DNA of 64,000 bases from Rhodoferax sp. (GTDB lineage Bacteria > Pseudomonadota > Gammaproteobacteria > Burkholderiales > Burkholderiaceae_C): NCBI RefSeq assembly GCF_030653815.1, contig NZ_JAURYQ010000044.1, forward strand, positions 43,965 to 107,964, in the 5' to 3' direction. A program made the translations under genes and the position numbers. How positions within the stretch are numbered: position 1 is the stretch's first letter; each line of letters opens with the position of its first letter. Below, in pieces: positions 46,262 through 55,779 of the stretch. A model generated the notes under the pieces. It saw only the letters and a list, made by a program, of their open reading frames with translations. It had not been told where the DNA came from and searched no databases.

Positions 46262-49117
46262 TCAGTGGTAACCAAGGTTCGCTTCCACGATGCCTCCACG
46301 GCGAATGGCCACGGCACAGTACTTGAACTCAGGAATTTTGCCGAACGGGTCAAGCGCGGCATTGGTCATCAGGTTTGCTGCCGCCTCGTAATACGCAAAG
46401 GGAACGAAGACGGTGCCTCTGGGTGTCCCATCATCCCGGCGTACGTAAATGACCACCTCGCCGCGGCGCGATTGCAGCGTGATCACATCCCCTGGCATCA
46501 GCCTCAAGGCCGTCAGATCGTCGCCACACAACGACGCGGTGGCAATGGGTTCGATGCTATCCAGCACTGCGGCTCGGCGCGTCATGCTGCCGGTGTGCCA
46601 GTGCTCAAGCTGTCGGCCGGTAATGAGCACGAAAGGATATTCTGCATCCGGTCGCTCGTTGGCAGGAATGATGTCGGCCGGTACCAGACGTACTCGGCCA
46701 TCGGTCGTATCAAAGCGGTCCATAAAGACCGTAGGCGAGCCTGGATCACCAGCGCTCAAGCAGGGGTAGGTGACGCTGGATTCACGCTGCAACCGTTCCC
46801 ACGTGATGCCCGCGATGGTGGCATGCATGGCTTGACGCATTTCTTCATAGACGGCAGCCACACCGTGGTGTTCGCCCAAATAGCGCCATGACAGGCCCAT
46901 GCGCTTGGCCATCTGCTGGATGATCCACAGATCTGGCATGGCCTGACCCGGAGGATCGATTGCCTGATGGCCCAGTTGCATCATGCGGTCGGTGTTGGTG
47001 ACCGTGCCAGTTTTCTCTGGCCAGGCCGTCGCGGGCAACACCACGTCGGCGAGCCATGCAGTTTCAGTCATGAAAATGTCTTGCACCACCAGGTGCTCCA
47101 GACTTGCCAGCGCGTGGCGTGCGTGGTTCAAGTCAGGGTCACTCATGGCCGGGTTCTCGCCCATGATGTACATGCCGCGCACCTTGTGCGGATCAGTGTC
47201 CAGCGCCAGGACCTTGCGCATGATTTCCACGACGGTGTAGCCAGGCTGGTCGTCGAGCTTCGTGTCCCAAAATTTCTCGAACCAGCCATGTGCTGCTTTA
47301 TTGGTGACGTGCTGATAGTTGGGGAACATCATAGGAATCAAACCGGCGTCACTGGCGCCCTGCACGTTGTTTTGCCCACGCAGCGGATGTAGTCCGGAGC
47401 CGGGTTTTCCGATCTGTCCTGTGACTGTGGCCAGTGCTATCAGGCAGCGGGCGTTGTCGGTGCCATGGACGTGCTGGCTCACGCCCATGCCCCACAGAAT
47501 CATGGCACCTTTAGCCTTGGCAAACGCGCGCGCCACTTCACGCAGGGTCGGCGCCGGAATACCGCAGATCGGCGACATGGCCTCGGGGCTGTAACCCTTG
47601 ACGTTTTCTCTCAGGGCCTCGAAGTTACTGGCTCGGGTGCGGATGAACTCCTCATCGGCCAATCCCTCTTCAACGACGGTGTGGATCAGCGCATTGAGCA
47701 TAGCCACATCGGTATCGGCTTTGAACTGCAGTGTGCGCCAGGCGTGTTTGCCAATGTCGGTCACGCGTGGGTCGGCCAGCACAATCCTGGCGCCTCTTTG
47801 GGCCGCATTTTTCATCCAGGTGGCCGCCACCGGATGATTTGATGTAGGGTTGGAGCCGATGACGAAAATCAGGTCCGAGTGCGCAACATCGTTGATCTGG
47901 TTGCTCACTGCACCGGACCCCACACCCTCCAACAGCGCTGCGACGCTGGAGGCATGGCACAGGCGGGTGCAATGGTCCACGTTGTTGGAGCCGAAACCGG
48001 TGCGCACCAGCTTCTGGAACAAATAAGCTTCTTCGTTGCTACCCTTTGCAGAACCAAAGCCAGCCAGCGACTTCGTGCCATGCGTATCGCGCAGGCCTTT
48101 GAGCGTGCCTGAGGTCAGCGCCAATGCCTCCTCCCAACTGGCCTCCCGAAACACGGAAGACCAATCTGCCGTATCACGATTGAGGTCCTGCAAGGCGGCA
48201 GGGTCTTTGGGCACGCCGGTTTTTCGAATCAGCGGCACGGTCAAACGCTGTGGACTGTGCGCGTAATCAAAACCGAAGCGTCCTTTCACGCACAGCCGGT
48301 TGTGGTTGGCGGGTCCATCGCGTCCGTCGACGCTGACAATTTTGTTGTCCTTGACGTTGTAGGTCAGCAGACAGCCGACGCCGCAGAAGGGGCAAACCGA
48401 GCCCACCTTTTTATCTACGATCTGCGAGCCGATTTGCTTTTTTGGCATCAAGGCGCCGGTGGGGCAGGCCTGCACGCACTCGCCGCAGGCCACGCAAGTG
48501 CTGTCGCCCATCGGATCGTTCAGGTCAAACACAATCTCACTGTTTGCGCCGCGCCGGGCGTATCCGATCACGTCATTGACCTGCTCTTCACGACAGGCCC
48601 GTACGCAGCGCTTGCACTGGATGCAGGCATCGAGGTTGACCGCCATCGCCATGTGCGAAAAATCGGCCCTGGGTTGCTTGCGACGCAAGGTCTTGAGTTC
48701 AGGTCGCACAGAAACATCCATGCGGGCCGCCCAGTCGCTGAGTTCGCCGTGCTGCTGCGACTCGTCCTTTTCATTCCATTTGTAACCGGTATCCGGCATG
48801 TCAGACAGCAGCATCTCCAGCACCATCTTCTGGCTCTTGACCGCGCGGTCGCTTCTTGCTTGCACTTCCATGCCCGCAGTGGCACTGCGACAACAGCTTG
48901 GGGCTAATGTGCGCTCACCCTTGATTTCAACGACACAGGCGCGGCAATTGCCATCAGCCCGATAGCCGTCCCTGTAGCAAAGATGGGGAATATCAACGCC
49001 ATGGCGCTTGGCGGCGTTGAGGATGGATTCGCCCTCAAACGCATGGAGGATCTGGTTGTCGAGCTTGAACTCGACGGTTTGCAGCGTGACTTCGGCCAAT
49101 TTGGCGGGTAAATTCAT
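46262..49117 (-). CDS. NAD-dependent formate dehydrogenase, catalytic (Mo/W) subunit
   Basis: Cytoplasmic bis-MGD formate dehydrogenase alpha subunit, 951 residues. The N-terminal NuoG-like part carries a [2Fe-2S] site (Cys47, 58, 61, 75) and two ferredoxin-type [4Fe-4S] sites (Cys165/168/171/175 and 208/211/214/218). A further [4Fe-4S] site at Cys242/245/249/276 opens the catalytic part. The metal ligand and proton acceptor are Cys387-His388 in RLCHASSVAAL, so this is the cysteine, not selenocysteine, form. Its partner is a fused NuoE-NuoF protein, as in the two-subunit Fdh1/FdwAB enzymes, some of which use tungsten; the metal cannot be read from sequence. The start follows directly on the stop of the partner gene (TGAATG). 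fdsC/fdhD- and fdsD-like genes are not adjacent. Confidence 0.93.
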   Translation of the reverse strand: MNLPAKLAEVTLQTVEFKLDNQILHAFEGESILNAAKRHGVDIPHLCYRDGYRADGNCRACVVEIKGERTLAPSCCRSATAGMEVQARSDRAVKSQKMVLEMLLSDMPDTGYKWNEKDESQQHGELSDWAARMDVSVRPELKTLRRKQPRADFSHMAMAVNLDACIQCKRCVRACREEQVNDVIGYARRGANSEIVFDLNDPMGDSTCVACGECVQACPTGALMPKKQIGSQIVDKKVGSVCPFCGVGCLLTYNVKDNKIVSVDGRDGPANHNRLCVKGRFGFDYAHSPQRLTVPLIRKTGVPKDPAALQDLNRDTADWSSVFREASWEEALALTSGTLKGLRDTHGTKSLAGFGSAKGSNEEAYLFQKLVRTGFGSNNVDHCTRLCHASSVAALLEGVGSGAVSNQINDVAHSDLIFVIGSNPTSNHPVAATWMKNAAQRGARIVLADPRVTDIGKHAWRTLQFKADTDVAMLNALIHTVVEEGLADEEFIRTRASNFEALRENVKGYSPEAMSPICGIPAPTLREVARAFAKAKGAMILWGMGVSQHVHGTDNARCLIALATVTGQIGKPGSGLHPLRGQNNVQGASDAGLIPMMFPNYQHVTNKAAHGWFEKFWDTKLDDQPGYTVVEIMRKVLALDTDPHKVRGMYIMGENPAMSDPDLNHARHALASLEHLVVQDIFMTETAWLADVVLPATAWPEKTGTVTNTDRMMQLGHQAIDPPGQAMPDLWIIQQMAKRMGLSWRYLGEHHGVAAVYEEMRQAMHATIAGITWERLQRESSVTYPCLSAGDPGSPTVFMDRFDTTDGRVRLVPADIIPANERPDAEYPFVLITGRQLEHWHTGSMTRRAAVLDSIEPIATASLCGDDLTALRLMPGDVITLQSRRGEVVIYVRRDDGTPRGTVFVPFAYYEAAANLMTNAALDPFGKIPEFKYCAVAIRRGGIVEANLGYH

Positions 49118-50926
49118 TCAAACGATCTCCTGGGGAAAGTACTTTTGAATGCAGCGCACCGGGTTGGGTGCGGCCTGCCCCAGGCCACAAATGGATGCAT
49201 CTGTCATGACGACGCTCAGGTCTTCCAGCGTGGCGTTGTCCCACACGGGAACTTCCATCAGTCGAACAGCTTTGGCGGTGCCGACGCGGCACGGTGTGCA
49301 TTGGCCACAACTCTCATTCGCAAAAAATTGCATCATGTTCAGCGCCGCGTCGCGGGCCCGGTCGTGTTGACTGAGGACAATGACCGCCGCTGAACCAATG
49401 AAGCAACCGTGCGGTTGCAGGGTGTCAAAGTCAAGCGGTATGTTGCTCATGTGGGCTGGCAAGATGCCACCCGATGCGCCACCCGGCAAGTAGGCATACA
49501 GCACATGGCCGTCCAACATGCCGTCGCAATACTCGTCAATCAACTCTTGCAAGGTAATGCCTGCCGGTGCCAGCTTGATACCGGGGCGCTTGACCCGGCC
49601 GCTCACACTGAAGCTGCGAAGCCCTTTGCGTCCATGACGGCCAAAGCTGCTGAACCAGGCTGCTCCCCTCTCCAAAATGTCTCGCACCCAGTACAGGGTC
49701 TCAAAATTGTGCTCCAGGGTAGGTCGGCCAAACAAGCCGACCTGGGCAATATAGGGCGGGCGCATGCGGGGTTCGCCGCGTTTGCCTTCAATGCTCTCGA
49801 TCATGGCGGACTCTTCGCCACAGATGTAGGCCCCGGCGCCGCGGCGTAGCTCAATGGTGGGCAAGGCAATATGGCATGGATAAGGCGGGTTGGCCTGCAA
49901 TTTGGCCAACTCGGTCTCCAGAATGGCGCGGCAACCGTGATACTCGTCCCGCAGATACACATAACAGGCGTCAATACCCACCACCTGTGCGGCAATCAAC
50001 AAGCCTTCCAGAAAGCGATGTGGATCGCGCTCCAGATAGGTCCGGTCTTTAAATGTGCCAGGTTCGCCTTCGTCGATGTTCACAGCCATGAGCCGGGGTG
50101 CGACCTGCTCGCGCACGATGCCCCATTTGCGCCCGGCCGGAAAACCCGCGCCACCCAGGCCCCGCAGGCCGGAGTCTTCCATCGTCTTGATGATTAGATC
50201 GACATCCACTTCACCGTTCGCCAAAGCTGCGGCCAATGTATAACCGCCATTTGCACGGTAGGTGTCATAGCCCGAGTAGTCGGGCGAGACTTGAATCTCT
50301 TGCGTAGGCGGAGAAATGCTCTCTTCCACATGCAAAGAAGCTACAAAATGAATGGTGCCTTGAGCAGAAGGGTGTTTGACTGCAGCCGACTTGGCCACTG
50401 AAACCACTGCATTCGCGGTGGCCAGCGGCACCGGGCATTGGTGCACGACTGCCACCGGTGCCTGCTCGCAGCGCCCAAGGCAGGGAACTGGAATTACCCG
50501 TATATCGGCAGAACCCAACAAGTCGGGCAAGCATGTCAACAGCTTTTTTGAGCCAGCCAGCTCACAACTCAGGCCATCACACACCCGGATCGTCACGCCT
50601 GGCGCCTGCGCGTCGTCATTCACCACATCGAAGTGGTGATAAAACGTGGCCACCTCATAGACCTCGGCCATAGGGATATTCATTTCTTTGGCCAGAGCCA
50701 CCAGGTGCCGGTCATGCAGGCAGAGAAACGCGTCATTGAGCTTGTGCAAGTGCTCGATCAGCAGATCGCGTCTATGCGGCGCCCCGCCAATCAGAGCACG
50801 CACTTCATGCACCGACGCGTTGTCAGCCTGGCGTCCTTTGAGCTTGCTCTTACGACGAATGCGCTCGCGCATCTCGTCCACCGTGACGATGGCCACGACA
50901 TCATTGGATTGGCCGGATGGATTCAT
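49118..50926 (-). CDS. NAD-dependent formate dehydrogenase, fused NuoE-NuoF-type diaphorase subunit
   Basis: 602-residue electron-output subunit that passes electrons from the catalytic subunit to NAD+ via FMN. Residues about 15-165 are NuoE-like with a [2Fe-2S] site (Cys116, 121, 149, 153). From about 220 it is NuoF-like, with GLRGLGGAGFPAGRKWG for FMN/NAD, GAGAYICGEESAMIESIEG, and the [4Fe-4S] motif ESCGQCTPCRVGT near the end. In FdsABG enzymes these are two proteins; the fusion matches the two-subunit Fdh1/FdwAB type. It is the first gene of the operon; the promoter must be in 50927-51207. Confidence 0.93.
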   Translation of the reverse strand: MNPSGQSNDVVAIVTVDEMRERIRRKSKLKGRQADNASVHEVRALIGGAPHRRDLLIEHLHKLNDAFLCLHDRHLVALAKEMNIPMAEVYEVATFYHHFDVVNDDAQAPGVTIRVCDGLSCELAGSKKLLTCLPDLLGSADIRVIPVPCLGRCEQAPVAVVHQCPVPLATANAVVSVAKSAAVKHPSAQGTIHFVASLHVEESISPPTQEIQVSPDYSGYDTYRANGGYTLAAALANGEVDVDLIIKTMEDSGLRGLGGAGFPAGRKWGIVREQVAPRLMAVNIDEGEPGTFKDRTYLERDPHRFLEGLLIAAQVVGIDACYVYLRDEYHGCRAILETELAKLQANPPYPCHIALPTIELRRGAGAYICGEESAMIESIEGKRGEPRMRPPYIAQVGLFGRPTLEHNFETLYWVRDILERGAAWFSSFGRHGRKGLRSFSVSGRVKRPGIKLAPAGITLQELIDEYCDGMLDGHVLYAYLPGGASGGILPAHMSNIPLDFDTLQPHGCFIGSAAVIVLSQHDRARDAALNMMQFFANESCGQCTPCRVGTAKAVRLMEVPVWDNATLEDLSVVMTDASICGLGQAAPNPVRCIQKYFPQEIV

Positions 50927-51207
50927 GTTGTCTCACTTACTTTCGTGAAATGAACCTTGCACGGATTGTTTGACCATAAAACGTTACTTCGTCTGATTTT
51001 CTTGACGATAACATCGGCTTGTCCAATTGAATATCGGGGAATATGATTTGAATCATGCACGATTGGATTCAAATATTGAGTATCGCAATCGATCCGCGTT
51101 CACACCAACAGTAACCCACGCAGTTAGCAAGCGACCGGTTGAATTCAAGGTCAAATAATGTCGGCTAGGTAGACTGGCACAGTTGCAAACGCACCACCAA
51201 ACAAGCA
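50927..51207 (-). promoter_or_regulatory. Formate dehydrogenase promoter region with a 9-bp inverted repeat
   Basis: 281 bp of A/T-rich sequence upstream of the formate dehydrogenase operon. ATTTGAATC (51046-51054) and its exact complement GATTCAAAT (51066-51074) are separated by 11 bp, so their centres are two helical turns apart. This is the layout of a site for a dimeric regulator; LysR-type activators such as FdsR control related operons, but no regulator gene is present here. The left arm is also part of ATGATT-TG-AATCAT (51043-51056). The translation start of the operon is preceded by GTGAG 6-7 nt upstream. Confidence 0.55.
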
Positions 51208-51900
51208 TCAAAATGATGCAGAAGGTCGCCAACGGTCTGCAGTTTGCGTGGCCGCCGCCAGAAAGGGCGCGAGCATCTCGCGCAGTGCCTGCGTTGTCTC
51301 CTGTCCCGCACGCTCTGGTGAACCCGCATCAAAGGGTGGCTCTGGATCGTATTCCGCCACAAGTTGAATCTTGTGCGCGTGCGCGGTCCCCGATATCTCA
51401 GCCGCAAGCGTCAAAGCGAAATCGAGTCCAGCAGTCACACCTGCGCCTGTGAGGATGTGCTCGTCGCGAACCACTCGTTGGGCCACAGGAATAGCACCGA
51501 AACGCGACAGCAAATCGCGCGTCACCCAATGGGAAGTGGCGCGACGACCTTGCAGTAACCCTGCTGCGCCAAGAATCAACGACCCTGTGCAGACACTTGT
51601 CACCCAGCGGGCCTGCTGACCGCGAGAGCGCATGAAGGCAAGAGTCGCCTCATCCTCCATGGCCTCCAGCGTGCCGCGCGTCCCACCCGGAGCGAACAGT
51701 ACCTCCACTTGCAACGGGCAGTCGTCAAAAGTGATGCTAGGGGTGATCATTAGACCAAGATCACTGATGATTGGATTCAACGTTTTGGCCACGAGATGTA
51801 CGCATACGTTCGGTATCATTGACAGGATATGGTGCGGGCCGATGAGGTCCAGCGCCGTCATGGCCGGGTAGGCGAGCAGCGCAATGTGACGAGTGGTCAT
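51208..51900 (-). CDS. DJ-1/PfpI-family protein, isonitrile (isocyanide) hydratase type
   Basis: 230-residue cytoplasmic protein of the DJ-1/PfpI superfamily. The nucleophile is Cys104 in SVCTGSLILGAAGLLQGRRATSHW, with Thr105 next to it and Asp18 in LDLIGPHHIL; Pseudomonas isonitrile hydratase (228 residues) uses Asp17, Cys101 and Thr102. It lacks the C-terminal AraC-type HTH found in GlxA-type regulators, favouring an enzyme. The known reaction is hydration of an isonitrile to an N-substituted formamide. Its ATG overlaps the amidase stop by 4 bp, and it closes the transporter-amidase operon. Other DJ-1 roles (glyoxalase, chaperone) remain possible. Confidence 0.72.
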   Translation of the reverse strand: MTTRHIALLAYPAMTALDLIGPHHILSMIPNVCVHLVAKTLNPIISDLGLMITPSITFDDCPLQVEVLFAPGGTRGTLEAMEDEATLAFMRSRGQQARWVTSVCTGSLILGAAGLLQGRRATSHWVTRDLLSRFGAIPVAQRVVRDEHILTGAGVTAGLDFALTLAAEISGTAHAHKIQLVAEYDPEPPFDAGSPERAGQETTQALREMLAPFLAAATQTADRWRPSASF

Positions 51901-53315
51901 TGATGTTCTTTCAAGAAAGCGGGTGGACGGCGTTGCGTCCAGGGTTGCGCGGCTTCTAGTTGATAAGCGAGTTGGAACAGCATGTCGTCACTATTGATTC
52001 CTGCAGCAAAGTGCACACCCACCGGCAACCCGTCCTGAGCCCAGTCCAGCGGAACCGACATACCGGGTTGGCCAGTGATATTCTGCAACGGGGTGAAGGC
52101 AACGTTACGGCTCACCCGCTCGTGCAACGTTGTGTAGTCAAGGTCGGGTGCATGGTGACCCACAAGCACTGGATGCTCGGCCGCTATCGGTGTCATCAAG
52201 ACGTCCCATTCGCGATGAAATTGTTCCATCTGTGCGCTGGCCTTAAGGCAGCTTTGGACCATGGCCTCCACTCGCTCTGGCGAAAGCGCTGCTCCCGCCT
52301 GTGCCAATCCAAGCGTCCAGGGTTCAATACCTTCGAGCAGGAGCTGGCGTTGGGTGACTGGCATGTCTGCAAATTCGTGGTGAACCGAATAGGCCCAACG
52401 GTCAAAGAATGCTGCGTGTAGACCGGGAGCGTCGATCGGCCAGTCACATGGAACTACCTCGTGGCCCAGACTTCGCATCAACTCAGCAGCGCGCATCATG
52501 GCAACTTCGAACGCGCCGGCCAGTGGCCCGCCGTGCAAGGTGCGCGTGATGAGCGCAACTTTGAGCTTGCGAGGCACGGGCTCATGCACAAGCGGCTTGA
52601 CCGTTGTGTTTGTTGGATATTGGCGAGACGCTTCAGCGATCGCGAAGGCTAGGGCACTGTCGCGCACGCTGAGCGTAAGCACATGGGATGTCACCACTGA
52701 GTGCAGTCGTGCGTCGAAGGCGGGTGCGCTTAACGTGGTGCGCCCGCGCGATGGCTTGAAGCCGAATACCCCACAGCAAGCAGCCGGGTAGCGAATCGAC
52801 CCACCACCGTCGCTGCCATGTGCGAGCGGCGTGATGCGAGCGGCCACCGCCGCGGCACTGCCGCCGCTGGAGCCGCCACTGGCCACGTCTGTACGCCAGG
52901 GGTTTCGCGTCGGTCCGAATGCCAGAGGTTCTGTGACGTCCATCAGGCCGAACTCGGGGGTATTTGTTTTCCCGATGAAGACGGCACCCTGAGCCTGCAT
53001 GGATGCGACCCACGGGTCGACAGCGGTACCCATCACATCCATTCGCAGCCTGGAACCCCGGGCAAAACGTCGCCCAGGGTAATCGACCGTATCTTTCAGC
53101 AAAAATGGAACCCCGGCAAGAAGGCCCATTGGCACGCCGCTGCGGGCTCGCTCCAGCGCTTCGTCCTCCCAAACGTCGATGACAGCATTGATCGCAGGAT
53201 TGCGCGTGTGCAGACGTTCGAATGCGGATTCGACCACCTCCAGGGCGGAGACTTCACCGCTACGAACAAGTGCAGCCGTTGCCACGGCATCTAGCGCTTC
53301 ATATTCGTGGTTCAT
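51897..53315 (-). CDS. Amidase signature family hydrolase
   Basis: Amidase of 472 residues with the Ser-cisSer-Lys triad: Lys74 (FLLKDTVDYPG), cis-Ser149 in ASGGSSGGSAAAV and nucleophile Ser173 in DGGGSIRYPAA. It begins directly with the catalytic fold and has no signal peptide, so it is cytoplasmic. The substrate is not set by sequence; given the isonitrile-hydratase-type gene that overlaps it by 4 bp, an N-formyl or other amide is a fair guess. It also overlaps the upstream ABC ATPase gene by 4 bp, so it is translated in series with the importer. Confidence 0.92.
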   Translation of the reverse strand: MNHEYEALDAVATAALVRSGEVSALEVVESAFERLHTRNPAINAVIDVWEDEALERARSGVPMGLLAGVPFLLKDTVDYPGRRFARGSRLRMDVMGTAVDPWVASMQAQGAVFIGKTNTPEFGLMDVTEPLAFGPTRNPWRTDVASGGSSGGSAAAVAARITPLAHGSDGGGSIRYPAACCGVFGFKPSRGRTTLSAPAFDARLHSVVTSHVLTLSVRDSALAFAIAEASRQYPTNTTVKPLVHEPVPRKLKVALITRTLHGGPLAGAFEVAMMRAAELMRSLGHEVVPCDWPIDAPGLHAAFFDRWAYSVHHEFADMPVTQRQLLLEGIEPWTLGLAQAGAALSPERVEAMVQSCLKASAQMEQFHREWDVLMTPIAAEHPVLVGHHAPDLDYTTLHERVSRNVAFTPLQNITGQPGMSVPLDWAQDGLPVGVHFAAGINSDDMLFQLAYQLEAAQPWTQRRPPAFLKEHQ

Positions 53316-54940
53316 GAGTTGGATGATTTAGACTGATTAAAGAAAAAATTTGGCGCTGCTGCAATCAACTCGCGCGTGTAGTCGTGCTGCGGCCTACCCA
53401 GTACATCAGCGGTGTCGCCGATCTCAATGATTTCCCCGCGATACATCACCGCAACGCGATCACACATCTGAGCCGCCACACGCAGATCGTGAGTAATGAA
53501 GACCATGCTGAGTTGAAATTCACGTCGTAACTGCTCGAAAAGCTCGAGTACCTGGGCCTGCACCGATACGTCAAGCGCAGAAACCGGCTCATCGGCCACC
53601 AGTAATTGCGGCCGTGTGGCCAGCGCACGTGCGATGGCAACACGCTGGCGTTGACCACCGGAGAACTCGTGCGGGTAGCGCTCGGCGGCATCGGCACCAA
53701 GTCCAACCTTGCCGAGTAGATCTGTCACCAGTGTGTTGACTTTGTCGCGTGCCTGCCCTTGCGCCAAGGGACCGGCAGCAATGGCAGCACCAACCGTATG
53801 GCGCGGATTAAGCGATGCGTAGGGGTCCTGAAACACCATCTGGATGCATGCTCGATCTGAAGCCGGACGATGCCGCAGTTCAGGCGCGAGCGTTCGGCCA
53901 TCAAATCGAACTTGCCCGCTATCGCTGTGGACCAGACCTGTGAGCAGTCGTCCAAGTGTTGATTTGCCCGAGCCCGATTCGCCAACAATGCCCAGCGTCT
54001 CACCGCGGGAAAGCGTAAAGTTGAGGTGGCGTGCCGCGTGCACTTCGCGCCCGCGGCGCAGCAACACGCCAGAGGCACGATAGCTTTTACACAGTTCTCG
54101 TACATCCAGAAGTGGTGCGCTCGTGAACGCACCACTCTTGCGGGCGCGGCCATGAGGTATCGCGTCAATCAACGCGCGTGTGTATGGATGCTGTGGTGCC
54201 CGCAGAACTTCCTGCGCGGTGCCCGACTCGACAACGCGTCCGAATCGCATCACCGTCACCTGATCGGCAATTTCTGCAACAACCCCGAAATCATGCGTGA
54301 TGAACAGCAACGCCATACCTTTGCGACGCTGCAACTCGCGCATCAATGTCAATATCTGAGCCTGCGTTGTGACATCCAGCGCTGTGGTGGGTTCATCGGC
54401 AATCAGCAGCACGGGTTCGAGCACCAGCGCAGCGGCGATCATCACGCGCTGACGTTGCCCGCCCGACAGACGAAACGGGAACGCTTGCGCGATCAGCTCG
54501 GGCTCTGGCAGGCCGACATCAGTCAAAGCCGCAATGATGCGCGCACGCCGTTGCTCAGCGGAAAGCGAGCAGTGTGCGTCGAGTACCTCACCGATTTGCT
54601 CGCCAATTCGCATCACCGGGTTCAGCGACGTCATGGGTTCCTGAAAGACCATGCCCATGCGCTGTCCGCGCAGCGCGCGAAGATCGGTCTCGCCAAGCTC
54701 TAGCAGATTACGTCCCTCAAACAAAATACGTCCGGCCACTGGGGCCACTTGCGGCTTGGGCAGCAGCCCCATCACTGCGCTGGCGATCATCGATTTGCCA
54801 GAGCCGCTTTCCCCTACCAGACACAGGGTTTGCCCCGCACTGAGTGAAAAGTCCACCCCTTCGACAGCGAGCGCGCGGTCAGCCCCCGAAGGCAAACGAA
54901 TTGACAGGCCTTGTACCTGCAACACTGGCGCCGCGCTCAA
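53312..54940 (-). CDS. Fused double ABC ATPase of a peptide-type importer (DppD-DppF / GsiA type)
   Basis: 542 residues containing two complete ATP-binding domains. The first (about 1-265) has Walker A GESGSGKSMI, LSGGQRQRV and ADEPTTALD; the second (about 275-540) has [25 protein letters not shown] and ADEPVSALD. This replaces the separate DppD and DppF subunits of dipeptide/oligopeptide/nickel importers. It overlaps the DppC-like gene upstream and the amidase gene downstream by 4 bp each. Confidence 0.95.
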   Translation of the reverse strand: MSAAPVLQVQGLSIRLPSGADRALAVEGVDFSLSAGQTLCLVGESGSGKSMIASAVMGLLPKPQVAPVAGRILFEGRNLLELGETDLRALRGQRMGMVFQEPMTSLNPVMRIGEQIGEVLDAHCSLSAEQRRARIIAALTDVGLPEPELIAQAFPFRLSGGQRQRVMIAAALVLEPVLLIADEPTTALDVTTQAQILTLMRELQRRKGMALLFITHDFGVVAEIADQVTVMRFGRVVESGTAQEVLRAPQHPYTRALIDAIPHGRARKSGAFTSAPLLDVRELCKSYRASGVLLRRGREVHAARHLNFTLSRGETLGIVGESGSGKSTLGRLLTGLVHSDSGQVRFDGRTLAPELRHRPASDRACIQMVFQDPYASLNPRHTVGAAIAAGPLAQGQARDKVNTLVTDLLGKVGLGADAAERYPHEFSGGQRQRVAIARALATRPQLLVADEPVSALDVSVQAQVLELFEQLRREFQLSMVFITHDLRVAAQMCDRVAVMYRGEIIEIGDTADVLGRPQHDYTRELIAAAPNFFFNQSKSSNS

Positions 54941-55779
54941 CGTGTTCTCCCGTCAAGCCGTGCGTTCAAGCCATCGGCCAGGCCCTCGCCCACCAAGTTC
55001 AGTGACAAGACGGTGAGCATGATTGCCAAGCCCGGAAACATGGCCACCCACCAGGCCTGGCGAAGCGCAGTGCGTGCCGCGCCCACCATGTAGCCCCAAC
55101 TCATCACATTGGGATCACCAAGACCGAGAAAGCTCAGCGCCGATTCCAGCAAAATCGAGCTGGCGATCATGAGCGAGCCCATGACAACAATGGGTGAGAC
55201 CGCATTCGGAAGAATCTGAGTAAAGATGATTCGCATGCTGCTCTGGCCAGCAAGCTGTGCCGCCGCAACAAATTCGCGCCCGCGCAGAGTGAGGAATTCT
55301 CCGCGCACGAGTCTCGCCACAGGGGGCCATGAGACTATGGCGATGGCAGCAACGATGGACTGCACTGACGGTTGAAAGATCGCTACCAACACCACAGCAA
55401 AGGCAAATCCAGGTATCGCCTGGAACAACTCGGTAAAGCGCATCAGAACTGCATCGACCCAACCGCCGTGGTATCCCGCAATTGCACCTAGCCCAATGCC
55501 TAGGAACAGAGCAACAGCAGTGGCCATGAGCCCGATAAGCATCGATACGCGTGCACCGTAAAGCAGGCCGGCAGCAACGTCGCGCCCGAGTGCATCCGAA
55601 CCCATCGGGAATCCGGGCTGTTGTCCAGGTACCAGAAACGGTTGCTGCACCATCGCCCATGGGTCATGGCCAGCCAGCCATGGTGCCGCCAGGGCGCATG
55701 TCGCGATAAGAATCAATATGGCAGCGCCTGCCAGCGCCGCACGATTGCGCCTAAAGCGCCTCCAAAAACCGTTGTTCAT
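54937..55779 (-). CDS. DppC-type ABC permease
   Basis: 280-residue inner-membrane subunit of the peptide-type importer, with six spans. The opening FWRRFRRNRAALAGAAILILIA and the segment PMGSDALGRDVAAGLLYGARVSMLIGL are typical of DppC/OppC. The EAA coupling loop is GREFVAAAQLAGQSSMRIIFTQILPN. Overlaps of 4 bp with both neighbouring genes indicate coupled translation. Confidence 0.95.
   Translation of the reverse strand: MNNGFWRRFRRNRAALAGAAILILIATCALAAPWLAGHDPWAMVQQPFLVPGQQPGFPMGSDALGRDVAAGLLYGARVSMLIGLMATAVALFLGIGLGAIAGYHGGWVDAVLMRFTELFQAIPGFAFAVVLVAIFQPSVQSIVAAIAIVSWPPVARLVRGEFLTLRGREFVAAAQLAGQSSMRIIFTQILPNAVSPIVVMGSLMIASSILLESALSFLGLGDPNVMSWGYMVGAARTALRQAWWVAMFPGLAIMLTVLSLNLVGEGLADGLNARLDGRTR

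Noticed and set aside
46262..49117. Selenocysteine in the formate dehydrogenase
   Set aside because: The active-site codon encodes Cys387; there is no in-frame TGA in the gene.
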